Shown here: positions 28,490 through 37,678 of the stretch, piece by piece | Position numbering within the stretch: the first letter of the stretch is position 1 | Layout of the letters: every line of letters begins with the position of its first letter | Assembly: GCA_964411125.1 (NCBI GenBank) | Contig: CAYPJU010000042.1 | Coordinates: 1 to 51,614, forward strand | From: JBFIHF01 sp964411125 | GTDB taxonomy: Bacteria > Myxococcota_A > Bradymonadia > Bradymonadales > Bradymonadaceae | Direction of reading: 5' to 3' | Length of the DNA stretch: 51,614 bases | The notes under the pieces: model-generated | Seen by the model: the letters and a program-made list of their open reading frames with translations, nothing else | What the model was told of the DNA's origin: nothing | Databases searched by the model: none | Position numbers and translations under genes: made by a program

Positions 28490-30529
28490 CTAATCGGACG
28501 GGCCCGTCAGCGTCTCGAAATCGATCGCGCCGTCGACGGCGTATTCTGACAGAAACTTCCAGATCATCTCCGGGTAGGGAAACTTCGAGATCTCGCTCTC
28601 GCAGGTGTCGAACGGGTTCTTGTCCCACGTCTCGCGGGGCCAGTGACGGCCTCCGTGCACGAGGCACGTCACGAGCTCGGTGTCGCAACGCCACTGGTCG
28701 CATTTGCCTGTCGGCAGGTCGACCCAGGGGGTGCTCTCGGCCAGACACCCGTTCCGTCCCCGGAAGACTTCGATCTCTCGATCGCGGGAGATCGTGTCGA
28801 ACCCCACGCAGCTTCGCCCCCCTTCCAGCGGAAAGCGGCCGTCGCGCCTGCCGTTGATGTGCATTCGTGGGATGGCGTGCTCGGAGTCGCACTCGAGCTC
28901 GGGGCTCGGAGCTCGATAGCCCGCACGAACGTGCCCGGCGAAGGGGAGCTGGCAGATCAGCCGTTCGATCGCCTGCTCGGCGCGCCCCTGGCCGAGGATC
29001 GAGGTGCGAGCGCCGTCCATGCAGAGCAACCTCGAGGTCTCGTGTAGCGCCTTGCGGATGAAGCGCCGCTCGATGCCGGGCGCCGTCAAACCCTGCTCGA
29101 TCGAGAACGAGACGAGGATGAAACCGTGCTTCTCGGCGAGCTCGTCGAACTGCGGGAAGAGGTCGTTGGAGCCGAACCCGAGCATGTCGAGCACCACCGT
29201 GAGGAGGACCGGCTGCGGCAGGTGCGGGTCGTAGCTGCTCGGGACGTAGACTCGCCACGATCGGTTCGTGCCGCCGTAGCGGGTGAGGAGCACCTTCTCG
29301 CCGACGAACGGGGTCGGCTCGCCGCACCCGAGCGACGTCGTCGAGGCGGGTTCGGCGCCGGGCGCGAGGCCGCCGTCGATCGCGGTGACGGGCGAGGGCG
29401 AGGTGGAGGGCGCCGGCGCTCCGGCGTCCCCTTCCTGTAGCGCCGCGACTGCGGCCACTCCCGGTGGGTCTACGGCGTCTGGCTCCTCCAACACTACGGT
29501 CCGGTCGGGACGTCGGGGATCGGGGGCCAGGTACACCGCGAGGACGATGGCGAATCCGAGCGCGAGGAGCGCGACGGAGCCGACAGCGATCCGCCGAACC
29601 AGCTTTTCGTCGACGCGGTTCGGCCCCGTGCTCGTGGGACTAGGAGCGGGCGGGGTCGTCGGGCGCGGCTGCGCCCGGAAGGCCTCGACCGCCTCGAGCG
29701 CGGCGAGTGCATCGCCGGCGGAGGCGAACCGGTCGTCGGGGTCGACGGCGACCATCGCGTGGAACACTCGTTCGTACTCGGGATCGACCAGTCCGGGGGG
29801 GAGGCGCCACGGCTCGCCCGCCAGATGTCGTGCCATGAGGATTTCGAAGTCGTCGGGGTTGGCGGGTTGGCCGGTCAGCATCTCGAACGCGACGAGGCCC
29901 AGGGAGAAGAGGTCGCTGCGCCCGTCCACCGCTGCTCCCCTCAACTGTTCGGGGGACATGTAGCGGGTGGTGCCGACCGAAAGGCCGTCGCGGGTGAGCC
30001 GTGTGATGTCGCCGTGGGCGGGGTCGAGGGTGGCGAGACCGAAGTCGACGAGTTTCAGGTGCGTCGCACCGTCCGTGCCCTGGAAGAGGACGAGGTTTTG
30101 GGGCGTGACGTTCCTGTGGAACACCCCTGCGTGATGTGCGACGTGGAGAGCCTGCAGCGCCTCTGCGACCAGTCGGACCGTCTCTTTCTGCCCGAACGCG
30201 CCCTCGGTTCGAAGCGCGGCCGACAGCCGGGGGCCGTCGACGTGCTCCAGGATCATGAACGGATCGCCGTCGTCGGTGAGCCCGAACTCGTAGAGCGCCG
30301 AGATGTGGGGGCTCGCCAGCGTGCCGCGCAGTTTCGCCTCGCGGAGGAAGCGCGGTCCGGCGGTCTCGTGTTCGGCGGAGGGGGGCGGGTCGAGCAGTTT
30401 CACGGTCACGCGCCGGCCCAGAACCTCGTCCTGTGCGTCGAAGACCGCGGAAGCGCCCCGTCGTTCGTGGTCATCGAGCAGCCGATAGCGCCCTCGAAAC
30501 AGGTCCCCCGTCGATGGTCGTCCCGACAC
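28490..30529 (-). CDS. Predicted transmembrane pseudokinase fused to a degenerate esterase-like domain
   Basis: 679 residues. A Hanks-type kinase fold (10-285) keeps Lys44, Glu64, Asn145, DFG (162-164) and SPEQ. The catalytic HRD reads HRNVTPQN, so Asp is Asn140 and the usual Lys is Thr142. The glycine loop lacks all three Gly (HERRGASAV). One membrane helix (about 311-334) precedes an extracytoplasmic domain (405-660). That domain resembles PHB-depolymerase/feruloyl-esterase-type hydrolases (WRVYVPSSYDP; HINGRRDGRFPLEGG; GGRHWP). It keeps the expected Asp563 and His629 but has GQGRA where GxSxG is needed, so Gly515 replaces the nucleophile. I re-read both substitutions from the DNA. Likely a ligand-sensing receptor with both catalytic activities lost. 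GTG start with AGGAAG upstream. Confidence 0.88.
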   Translation of the reverse strand: MSGRPSTGDLFRGRYRLLDDHERRGASAVFDAQDEVLGRRVTVKLLDPPPSAEHETAGPRFLREAKLRGTLASPHISALYEFGLTDDGDPFMILEHVDGPRLSAALRTEGAFGQKETVRLVAEALQALHVAHHAGVFHRNVTPQNLVLFQGTDGATHLKLVDFGLATLDPAHGDITRLTRDGLSVGTTRYMSPEQLRGAAVDGRSDLFSLGLVAFEMLTGQPANPDDFEILMARHLAGEPWRLPPGLVDPEYERVFHAMVAVDPDDRFASAGDALAALEAVEAFRAQPRPTTPPAPSPTSTGPNRVDEKLVRRIAVGSVALLALGFAIVLAVYLAPDPRRPDRTVVLEEPDAVDPPGVAAVAALQEGDAGAPAPSTSPSPVTAIDGGLAPGAEPASTTSLGCGEPTPFVGEKVLLTRYGGTNRSWRVYVPSSYDPHLPQPVLLTVVLDMLGFGSNDLFPQFDELAEKHGFILVSFSIEQGLTAPGIERRFIRKALHETSRLLCMDGARTSILGQGRAEQAIERLICQLPFAGHVRAGYRAPSPELECDSEHAIPRMHINGRRDGRFPLEGGRSCVGFDTISRDREIEVFRGRNGCLAESTPWVDLPTGKCDQWRCDTELVTCLVHGGRHWPRETWDKNPFDTCESEISKFPYPEMIWKFLSEYAVDGAIDFETLTGPSD

Positions 30530-30639
30530 GTTCTTCCTGCGCTGGCTGGGTTGGGTCCCAAGAAATATGAACCTGACCAGGGCCTTGCGTCAAATGTCAG
30601 AGGGTGTGCGACCCGCTCGCTCTCGGCCCGCAGGTCGGC

Positions 30640-30645
30640 TAAAAT
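30640..30645 (+). promoter_or_regulatory. Candidate -10 box for the SRPBCC gene
   Basis: TAAAAT eight bases before the ATG at 30654; no Shine-Dalgarno and no clear -35. Consistent with a leaderless transcript. Confidence 0.45.
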
Positions 30646-30653
30646 CGCGCACC

Positions 30654-31184
30654 ATGATGCTCGCTCTGCTGCTCTTTCTCTTCGCCGGATTTTGCTGCGC
30701 CGTCGCGCTGGGGACGGTCCTGCTTCTGATCACGTCGGATGGGCGCGCTTCGGTGACGGCGACGGTGGATCTGTCGGTGCCCCCCGAGCGGGCGTTCGGT
30801 TGGTTCGAGACCTTCGAGAACCTCCGGGGGTGGCACGGATTGCTGGTCGCGACATCGGGCGATCCGACGGCGAGGTTTCGACGCGGGGACGAGTTCGGGT
30901 CGGTGATGTCGCTCGGCAGCGAGCACGTCCGTTTCGTCACGAACGTTCGGCGCGTGACGCCGCCTCATCGGCTCGACCTGCGGAGCGTGTCGACGGCGGC
31001 GGATCTCGAGAGCGCGTTCGTCCTGGAACCGCTCGCGGACGGAGAGATGACGCGCGTCACGGCCTACCAGAAGGTCAGCTATCGCGGACTCCTGAAGTTC
31101 TTCGCGTCGTCGCAGGAGCAGGCGCTCCGGGGAGCGCTCCAGGCCGATCTGATGGAGCTGCAGCGGCTCGTCGCGCGACCCTGA
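30654..31184 (+). CDS. Membrane-anchored SRPBCC (polyketide cyclase/START-like) protein
   Basis: 176 residues. An N-terminal helix (LLLFLFAGFCCAVALGTVLL) anchors a domain with the SRPBCC pattern: ATVDLSVPPERAFGWFETFENLRGW, here two joined elements, then SVMSLGSEHVRFVTNV and MTRVTAYQKV, then the long C-terminal helix RGALQADLMELQRLV. The fold binds a hydrophobic ligand; substrate unknown. The start at ATG 30654 was preferred over 30567 because it opens the hydrophobic helix and because TAAAAT lies eight bases before it. Confidence 0.78.
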   Translation: MMLALLLFLFAGFCCAVALGTVLLLITSDGRASVTATVDLSVPPERAFGWFETFENLRGWHGLLVATSGDPTARFRRGDEFGSVMSLGSEHVRFVTNVRRVTPPHRLDLRSVSTAADLESAFVLEPLADGEMTRVTAYQKVSYRGLLKFFASSQEQALRGALQADLMELQRLVARP

Positions 31185-31264
31185 GGCACCGCCACGTTGG
31201 TGGTCCACTTGGGGTGTGCTAAAACCTCGGAAACGACAACGATATCACGATTTCGAGGACGCCC

Positions 31265-33214
31265 GTGGCCGACATCGACAGCATTCTGCAGGAAACCCGC
31301 CGTTTCGAAGCCTTCGCCGATTTTGCGAGGGACGCGAACATGACCGCCGAGCTCTATGCCGAGCTGAAGCAGAGAGCCGCCGACGATCCAGAGGGCTACT
31401 GGGCGCGCCTCGCCCGTGAGGAGCTCGTGTGGGACGAGGAGTTCAAACAGACGTTGCAGTGGGAGCCGCCGCATTCGAAGTGGTTCCTCGGCGGCAAGCT
31501 GAACATGTCGGTGCAGTGCCTCGATCGACATCTCGACGGGCCGACGCGCCACAAGGCGGCGCTCGTCTGGGAGGGTGAGCCCGGCGATCAGGTCACGCTG
31601 ACGTACCAGCAGCTTCACGCCGAGGTCTGCAAGTTCGCGAACGCGATGGAATCGCTCGGGGTGACGGCGGGGGACCGCGTCGCGATCTACATGCCGATGG
31701 TGCCCGAAGCAGCGATCGCGATGCTCGCCTGTGCGCGCATCGGCGCGGCCCACAGCGTCATCTTCGGCGGATTTTCGGCGAACGCGATTCGGGACCGTGT
31801 GGAAGACGCCGAGTGCAACCTGGTGATCACGGCGGACGGTGGCTGGCGTCGCGGGAAGGTCGTCGAGCTGAAGCAGAACGTCGACGAGGCGCTCGATTCG
31901 GGGTGCCCGACGGTCGAGAACGTCATCGTGTTGCGGCGCACCGAAAACCCCGTGTCGTGGCGAGAGGACCGCGACCACTGGTGGCACGAGCTCGTGCCGG
32001 GGCAGTCGACGGAACACGAGGCCCCCTCGTTCGATAGCGAACACCCGCTCTTCATCCTCTACACGAGCGGCACGACCGGGAAGCCCAAGGGTGTCGTGCA
32101 TGCCACCGCCGGTTACGCGCTGTGGACGAAGCTGACGACGCGCTGGGTCTTCGACCTCAAGCCCGAGGACATGTACTGGTGCACCGCCGACGTCGGTTGG
32201 ATCACCGGCCACAGCTACATCGTTTACGGCCCGCTGCAGAACGGCGCGACCGCGCTGATGTACGAAGGGGCGCCGAACCACCCCGAGCCCGACCGCTTCT
32301 GGGACATCGTCGAGCGGCACAAGGTGTCCGTGTTCTACACCGCGCCGACCGCGATCCGCGCGTTCATGAAGTGGGGTGACGAGCACCCCGAAGGGCACGA
32401 CCTCTCGTCGCTGCGGCTGCTGGGGACGGTCGGCGAGCCGATCAACCCGGAGGCGTGGATGTGGTACCGCGAGACGATCGGTGGGGGGGAGTGTCCGATC
32501 GTCGACACCTGGTGGCAGACAGAGACGGGCGGCATCATGATCACGCCGCTCCCCGGGGTGACGACGACCGTCCCGGGGTCGGCGACGCACCCGCTGCCGG
32601 GGATCGACGTCGACATCGTCGACACCGAAGGGAATCCCGTCAGCGCGGACAAGGGCGGCTTCCTCGTGATCCGCCGTCCGTGGCCGAGCATGCTGCGCAC
32701 CATCTACGGCAACGACGAGCGGTTCAAGAACGGCTACTACGGCAAGTTCGATGGGACGATCTACTTCGCCGGAGACGGCGCCAGAAGAGACGCCGACGGC
32801 AACATGTGGATCATGGGGCGAATCGACGACGTCATCAACGTGTCGGGGCATCGTCTCGGGACGATGGAGGTAGAGTCGGCGCTGGTGAGTCACCCGGCAG
32901 TGTGCGAGGCGGCCGTGGTGGCGCGCCCCGACGAGCTCACCGGCTCGGCGATCGTCGCCTTCGTGAGCCTCGAGCCCGAGGCGCGTTCGAGCGACGACCT
33001 CGCCGCGGACCTGCGCGACCACGTGGCCAAAGAGATCGGTGCGATCGCGAAGCCCGCCGAGATCCGGTTCAGCGACGCGCTGCCGAAGACGCGGTCGGGC
33101 AAGATCATGCGACGGCTCCTCGCCGACATTGCGGCAGGACGGGAGGCGGGGGACACGACGACCCTCGAGGACGAGTCCGTGCTCCGACGGCTGCAGGAAG
33201 AGTCGGCGAGGTGA
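31265..33214 (+). CDS. acs: Acetyl-CoA synthetase (AMP-forming)
   Basis: Makes acetyl-CoA from acetate, ATP and CoA; cytoplasmic entry of acetate into central metabolism. 649 residues. The ATP-binding P-loop reads YTSGTTGKPKG; further motifs are DTWWQTETGG and GRIDDVINVSGHR. The C-terminal lysine Lys613 is in PKTRSGKIMRR, the site normally controlled by acetylation. The start is GTG 31265 (VADIDS), with GAGGA upstream. The GspE-like gene begins 23 bases after its stop. No acetyltransferase or deacetylase partner gene is adjacent. Confidence 0.98.
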   Translation: MADIDSILQETRRFEAFADFARDANMTAELYAELKQRAADDPEGYWARLAREELVWDEEFKQTLQWEPPHSKWFLGGKLNMSVQCLDRHLDGPTRHKAALVWEGEPGDQVTLTYQQLHAEVCKFANAMESLGVTAGDRVAIYMPMVPEAAIAMLACARIGAAHSVIFGGFSANAIRDRVEDAECNLVITADGGWRRGKVVELKQNVDEALDSGCPTVENVIVLRRTENPVSWREDRDHWWHELVPGQSTEHEAPSFDSEHPLFILYTSGTTGKPKGVVHATAGYALWTKLTTRWVFDLKPEDMYWCTADVGWITGHSYIVYGPLQNGATALMYEGAPNHPEPDRFWDIVERHKVSVFYTAPTAIRAFMKWGDEHPEGHDLSSLRLLGTVGEPINPEAWMWYRETIGGGECPIVDTWWQTETGGIMITPLPGVTTTVPGSATHPLPGIDVDIVDTEGNPVSADKGGFLVIRRPWPSMLRTIYGNDERFKNGYYGKFDGTIYFAGDGARRDADGNMWIMGRIDDVINVSGHRLGTMEVESALVSHPAVCEAAVVARPDELTGSAIVAFVSLEPEARSSDDLAADLRDHVAKEIGAIAKPAEIRFSDALPKTRSGKIMRRLLADIAAGREAGDTTTLEDESVLRRLQEESAR

Positions 33215-33237
33215 CGTCGGCAGGGTGAGGTGCGGTG

Positions 33238-34923
33238 ATGCACGAAGACATTGGTGAGCTCCTGGTGCAGCGAGGACAGTTGTCCCAGGACACGCTCGAC
33301 GCGTTTCGGGAGCGGGTCGGGACGAGTCGAGTGAAGCTCGTCGGCGAGGTGTTGAAGTCTGGCGTCGACGAACGGGAAGTCTTCAATGCCGTCGCGGAAG
33401 CGATCGGCGCAGAGTTCGCTTCCGTCGACGACATACTCAACCACCTCGATCATGCGCTGGTCCGGAAGATCCCGCGCACGTACCTGCAGCATGAATCGAT
33501 GTTGCCGATTCGCAAGGTGGGAAACGTGCTGCACGTCGCGGTCGCGGCACCGGACGGTCCGGTCGACGACCTCTGCCACGCCCTGGGGGCAAAAGAGCCG
33601 AAGATCTTCGTCGTGACACCGACGGACCTGCGGCGGATCTGGTCGATCTTCGATCTTGCTCCGCCCGGCATGGATGTGAAGAAGGCGGACGACGCCTCGG
33701 AAGTGCTGGGAGATGCCTCGTTCGAGACGCGGATGGTCGCGCTCCTGGAGGCGATTCTGCTCGACGCGATCGGCTCTCGCGCGAGCGACATTCACTTCGA
33801 GAAGTACGAGGACGACGTGCGGCTGCGAATGCGCATCGACGGCCACCTGCACGACATCCGACGCTTTCCGATCACGGCGCAGGACCTTCGCGGGATCGTC
33901 AACGTCGTCAAGATCGCCTCGGACATGGACATCACGGAACGGCGCCTCCCTCAAGGTGGGCGTTTTCGGCGTCGCACGGGCGACAACGTCTATGACCTGC
34001 GCGTTCAGACGCAGCCGTCCCTGCACGGTGAGCACCTCGTCATCCGACTCCTGGAGCAGCGAAAGCAGGTTCTCACCGTCGAGGACCTGGGCTTCGACGA
34101 AGAGTCCGCAGATCAATACAGGCGACTGTTGCGCAGCCCCCAGGGGCTGGTGCTGGTTGTCGGTCCGACGGGGTCTGGAAAATCGACGACCCTGTACGCC
34201 GGTCTGCAGATCCTCGCGAAAGACAGCTCGCGTAAAGTGATCACGGTCGAAGACCCCATCGAGTACGCCCTGAATGGGGTGCAGCAGACACAGGTTCACG
34301 CGGAGGTCGGATTCGCTTTCGCGAACGCGATGCGGGCGTTCGTCCGCGAAGACCCCGACGTCATCCTCGTGGGCGAGATTCGCGACGGCGAGACGGCGTT
34401 GGAAGCGATACGAGCGTCGCAGACGGGCCATCTCGTCCTGTCCACCCTGCACTGCAACGACACGGTCGACGCGGTGCAGCGGCTCATCGACCTGGACATG
34501 CACCCGAATTCGATCGCGTCGGAGCTCATAGCGGTCATCTCCCAGCGACTCGTCCGGAGAATCTGCGAGCACTGTAAGGTTCCCGCCGAAGCCGACGACG
34601 AAATCCTGAACGAATTGTTCCCGGAGGGGGCGCCGACGCACTTTCGATGCTTTCGCGGCACGGGGTGCGATCATTGTAACAACCGCGGAACGCGCGGCCG
34701 CATCGCGACGTTCGAGTTTCTTCGTGTGGGGGAGTCTATCCGCCGCGGGATCTCGCACCGACTCACGGTGGACGAGCTCCGGCATCTGGCGCACGAAGCA
34801 GGGTTGAAGCCGATCCGCAATCACCTCATCGAGCTGGTGTTGCGCGGTATCGCGCCTCTGACGGAGGTTCCTCGTTCGCTCTCCATCGAGCAGATGGCTC
34901 CCGTCGAACATCGGGCGAGTTGA
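33238..34923 (+). CDS. GspE/PilB-family secretion or pilus-assembly ATPase
   Basis: Cytoplasmic hexameric ATPase that powers type II secretion or type IV pilus extension. 561 residues. The N-terminal GSPII_E domain (about 1-130) is followed by the ATPase core: Walker A GPTGSGKS (309-316), Asp box, Walker B VILVGEIRD and the His box TGHLVLSTLH. Zinc ligands CxxC are at 443/446 and 477/480, as in GspE/PilB. No secretin, pilin or inner-membrane partner gene is nearby, so the system it serves is unclear. ATG 33238 is taken; GTG 33235 lies one codon upstream. GGTGAGG provides the Shine-Dalgarno. Confidence 0.93.
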   Translation: MHEDIGELLVQRGQLSQDTLDAFRERVGTSRVKLVGEVLKSGVDEREVFNAVAEAIGAEFASVDDILNHLDHALVRKIPRTYLQHESMLPIRKVGNVLHVAVAAPDGPVDDLCHALGAKEPKIFVVTPTDLRRIWSIFDLAPPGMDVKKADDASEVLGDASFETRMVALLEAILLDAIGSRASDIHFEKYEDDVRLRMRIDGHLHDIRRFPITAQDLRGIVNVVKIASDMDITERRLPQGGRFRRRTGDNVYDLRVQTQPSLHGEHLVIRLLEQRKQVLTVEDLGFDEESADQYRRLLRSPQGLVLVVGPTGSGKSTTLYAGLQILAKDSSRKVITVEDPIEYALNGVQQTQVHAEVGFAFANAMRAFVREDPDVILVGEIRDGETALEAIRASQTGHLVLSTLHCNDTVDAVQRLIDLDMHPNSIASELIAVISQRLVRRICEHCKVPAEADDEILNELFPEGAPTHFRCFRGTGCDHCNNRGTRGRIATFEFLRVGESIRRGISHRLTVDELRHLAHEAGLKPIRNHLIELVLRGIAPLTEVPRSLSIEQMAPVEHRAS

Positions 34924-35072
34924 GTGCGATGGAGCTCGTCGGCAGACGTCGGGGACCTCGGGGGCGCCTCGAATCAATGTCGGGTGGTTCGACGCTTCGA
35001 GCATCCGATGGTTGTCGCGCCGCGCCCGGTGAGGAGAAGTTGCCGATTTCGCGTTCGGACTAACTTCTTCGC

Positions 35073-35573
35073 ATGAACCGATTTCCGCAGTTCGTCGCCG
35101 CAACGCTCGCCATCACCATTCTCGCCGTGTCGGTCCCGGCACGCGCCGAGCCCTACGACCAGGGCAAGATCAGTGTCAGCGTCGGAGGCTCGCTGTCGTC
35201 GAGCGGCGGAAAGCCGGTCTTCGTGATCGGGGCCGGTGCCGGCTATTTCGTGCTGCGCGGGCTGGAGCTAGGCCTGTCCGGCGCCACGTGGTTCGGGGTC
35301 GACCCCCGGATCTCGCAGATCACGCCGGGCGTTCGTTACATCTTCTGGATGGTACCGGTCGTTCAGCCGTACCTGGGCGGATTCTACCGCCACTGGTTCG
35401 TCCACGCGGGCGAGCCGGATTTCGATACGGTGGGCGGCAGAACGGGCCTTCTGATCAACACCGGCGGCCCGCTGCACGTCGGGATTGGCGTCGTATACGA
35501 GCACGTCATCACCCGCTGTTCGACCGGTTGCGGACGCGTCTATCCCGAACTCTCGGTGTCTTTCGTCTTCTGA
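35073..35573 (+). CDS. Small predicted outer-membrane beta-barrel protein
   Basis: 166 residues. Signal peptide 1-25 (ends VPARAEP). Alternating Gly/aromatic strands (ISVSVGGSLSS, FVIGAGAGYFVL, LELGLSGATWF) and a terminal Phe (SVSFVF) fit an eight-stranded barrel. Two Cys near the end (RCSTGCG) are unusual for such proteins. TAACTT lies six bases before the ATG, without a Shine-Dalgarno. Function unknown. Confidence 0.78.
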   Translation: MNRFPQFVAATLAITILAVSVPARAEPYDQGKISVSVGGSLSSSGGKPVFVIGAGAGYFVLRGLELGLSGATWFGVDPRISQITPGVRYIFWMVPVVQPYLGGFYRHWFVHAGEPDFDTVGGRTGLLINTGGPLHVGIGVVYEHVITRCSTGCGRVYPELSVSFVF

Positions 35574-35631
35574 ACCCGCTTGCACGCTCCCCGTGGATCC
35601 GCGAGGTTGGGCGTACGCTTGGGAGGCCCCG

Positions 35632-36678
35632 ATGACCCGACAGCTCCAGCTCACATCCTCGCAGCGCAACCTCCTCCTCGCCGCCGTCGTCTGGACGTTG
35701 GCAGCGGTCGCGCTCACGGCGACCGCGCCGACGGCCGACAAGGTCGCGATGTCCGTGGCGGCCGTCATCGACATCGCGCTGCTGGGCGGCGGAGCCCTGT
35801 GGTGGACGGCAAAGCGTCACGGAGGGTTCGGTGCGCTCGGAGTCCGCTGGCGCACGGTCGCGCGGGCGTGCGGTTTCACGGTCGTCCTCGCCGTCGTGGC
35901 GCTGCGCCTGGGCGGGGTTCCCGTGAGCGGGCTGCTCCTGCTTCCCGTGCTCGCGATCGAAGGAGCGATCGCGGCGCTGGTGACGCGCGAGCTCGTCGCC
36001 GGTTTTCGAGGAACGTCGGCCGATCGGCCGATCCTCGATCGCGTCGAGACGGCGCTCGGCAAGATTCTCCCGGCCGCCATCGCGGGCGCCGCAGTCGGGG
36101 AGCTTCGGCTCCTCTCGTCGGTGGGGCGCTGGTTGCGTCGGGCACCGCTCGGGTCGCGTTCGGAGTGGCAGTTCACGGCGACCGAGACGTCGAACTACGG
36201 ACAGGTCGTGGTGACGATGCTCCTGCTGAGCTGCGTGGAGGTCCCCGCGGTTCATCTGCTTCTGGCGATGGTGACGGAGAGCGTCGCAGCGCAGACGGCA
36301 CTCCTCGTCGTTCACCTCTACGGCATCGCCTGGCTCGTCGGGGATTGGCGGACGATGCGCGAGTCGGCCCACACGGTCGGTGACGATGCGCTCGAGCTTC
36401 GGCTCGGGGGGCGCTGGAGCGCGACGATTCCTTACGACCGTATCGTGGCGGTCCGTTGCGAGACGCTGGAGCGCGACATCCTCGGATCGAACGAGAAGGA
36501 ACCCGACACCGTCATGCTCACCCCGTTCGACGCTCCGAACGTCTACCTCGAGCTCAGCGAGCCGCTCCTTATCTCGACGTACTTCGGGTTCGGCAAGCGG
36601 GCGAGCCGGCTTCGACTCTTCGTCGACGAGCCGACGCGGTTCGTGGACCGCGTGCGGGGCCGCACCGCGATCGGCTGA
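35632..36678 (+). CDS. Polytopic membrane protein with C-terminal PH-like domain
   Basis: 348 residues, not recognised. Six or so hydrophobic helices occur between residues 15 and 235. The cytoplasmic C-terminal part (about 245-340) has beta strands with LELRLGGRWSATIPYDRIV and VMLTPFDAPNVYLELSEP, a pattern like the PH-like domains of YdbT/DUF304 membrane proteins. ATG 35632 was chosen because GGGAGG lies five bases before it; the longer frame overlaps the preceding gene. Confidence 0.75.
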   Translation: MTRQLQLTSSQRNLLLAAVVWTLAAVALTATAPTADKVAMSVAAVIDIALLGGGALWWTAKRHGGFGALGVRWRTVARACGFTVVLAVVALRLGGVPVSGLLLLPVLAIEGAIAALVTRELVAGFRGTSADRPILDRVETALGKILPAAIAGAAVGELRLLSSVGRWLRRAPLGSRSEWQFTATETSNYGQVVVTMLLLSCVEVPAVHLLLAMVTESVAAQTALLVVHLYGIAWLVGDWRTMRESAHTVGDDALELRLGGRWSATIPYDRIVAVRCETLERDILGSNEKEPDTVMLTPFDAPNVYLELSEPLLISTYFGFGKRASRLRLFVDEPTRFVDRVRGRTAIG

Positions 36679-36762
36679 GCCGCTCGATCGCCCCATCCCC
36701 CCGGAAAAACTTGTCCCGAGCCACCCTCCATCCTACTCACTGGGGGACTTTGGAGGAGTGCC

Positions 36763-37596
36763 ATGGAAGGCAATTCGAGGTGGTTGGCGGCAGTCGTCTT
36801 CATTCTGCTCGCCGGGTCGTTCGCCACGACCGCGACCGCGCAGACGGTCAACGCGGAGGCGCTCACGCGCGACGAGGAGGGCTTTGGCTTCGAGCTCGCC
36901 GGGGCGCTCAGCATTCAGCGGGGGAACACGTACCTGACGAACGTCGGGGGTGGTCTTCACGCTCAGTACCAGACCCATCACGACCAGACCGAGCAGGAGA
37001 GGGCCGACGAGGTGCCGCCCTGGATCGCCCATCGCGTCTTCGTGAACGGCGCCGGTAGCTTCGCGGCAGACGAAGAGGACGCGATCGTCAAGCGGTCGAG
37101 CGCGCACGCTCGCTGGACGGCGATGTGGTGGAAACGGTTGGGGAGCGAGGTCTTCGCGCAGTACCAGTACGACGAGTTTCGCAGGCTGCAGGCGCGTGTG
37201 TTGGCGGGCGTCGGGGCGCGCGCGGTGCTGGTGCACACCGCTGAGTTTCAGGCTGCGCTCGGATCGGGTTACATGGCGGAGTACGAGAACCTGACCCCCG
37301 AGGCGGCCGGGGACGATCCGCCCGAGACGATCGCGCACCGCTGGACCAACTTTCTCAGCGCGCGGCTCGCCCTCTTCGAGGACGACCGATTGGTGCTGCA
37401 AAACACGGTGTATGTCCAGCCGAGGTTCGACGACTTCTCGGACTTCCGAGTGCTGGAGGAGTTCGAGCTCGACGTCGCCGTCACGAAGGTGCTCTCGTTC
37501 GGGACGGCGCTGACCGTCGCGCACGATTCGCGCCCGCCGACCGACGTCGAGCCTACCGACTTGCGTCTCGAGCAACGCATCAAGGTGAGCTTCTGA
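36763..37596 (+). CDS. DUF481-like outer-membrane protein
   Basis: 277 residues with a signal peptide (ends TTATAQ). Strand-rich, with many amphipathic segments and a terminal Phe (IKVSF). The sequence style (GFGFELAGALSIQRGNTYL, then a repeated aromatic/hydrophobic alternation to SFGTALTVAHDS) resembles DUF481/YdiY salt-stress barrels. GGAGGAG lies before the ATG. No operon partner is closely coupled. Confidence 0.75.
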   Translation: MEGNSRWLAAVVFILLAGSFATTATAQTVNAEALTRDEEGFGFELAGALSIQRGNTYLTNVGGGLHAQYQTHHDQTEQERADEVPPWIAHRVFVNGAGSFAADEEDAIVKRSSAHARWTAMWWKRLGSEVFAQYQYDEFRRLQARVLAGVGARAVLVHTAEFQAALGSGYMAEYENLTPEAAGDDPPETIAHRWTNFLSARLALFEDDRLVLQNTVYVQPRFDDFSDFRVLEEFELDVAVTKVLSFGTALTVAHDSRPPTDVEPTDLRLEQRIKVSF

Positions 37597-37678
37597 CCCC
37601 CGCCGAGCTGCTTCACGAGGCCGCCTGGCGACGTGTCGGAAGTGGCCAAACGATCCTGACCTGCTACCTTCCTTCGCG

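Noticed and set aside
31079..35103. Long antisense frames over acs and the GspE-like gene
   Set aside because: Both sense genes are complete with catalytic motifs; antisense frames are low-information Arg/Asp/Val sequence.
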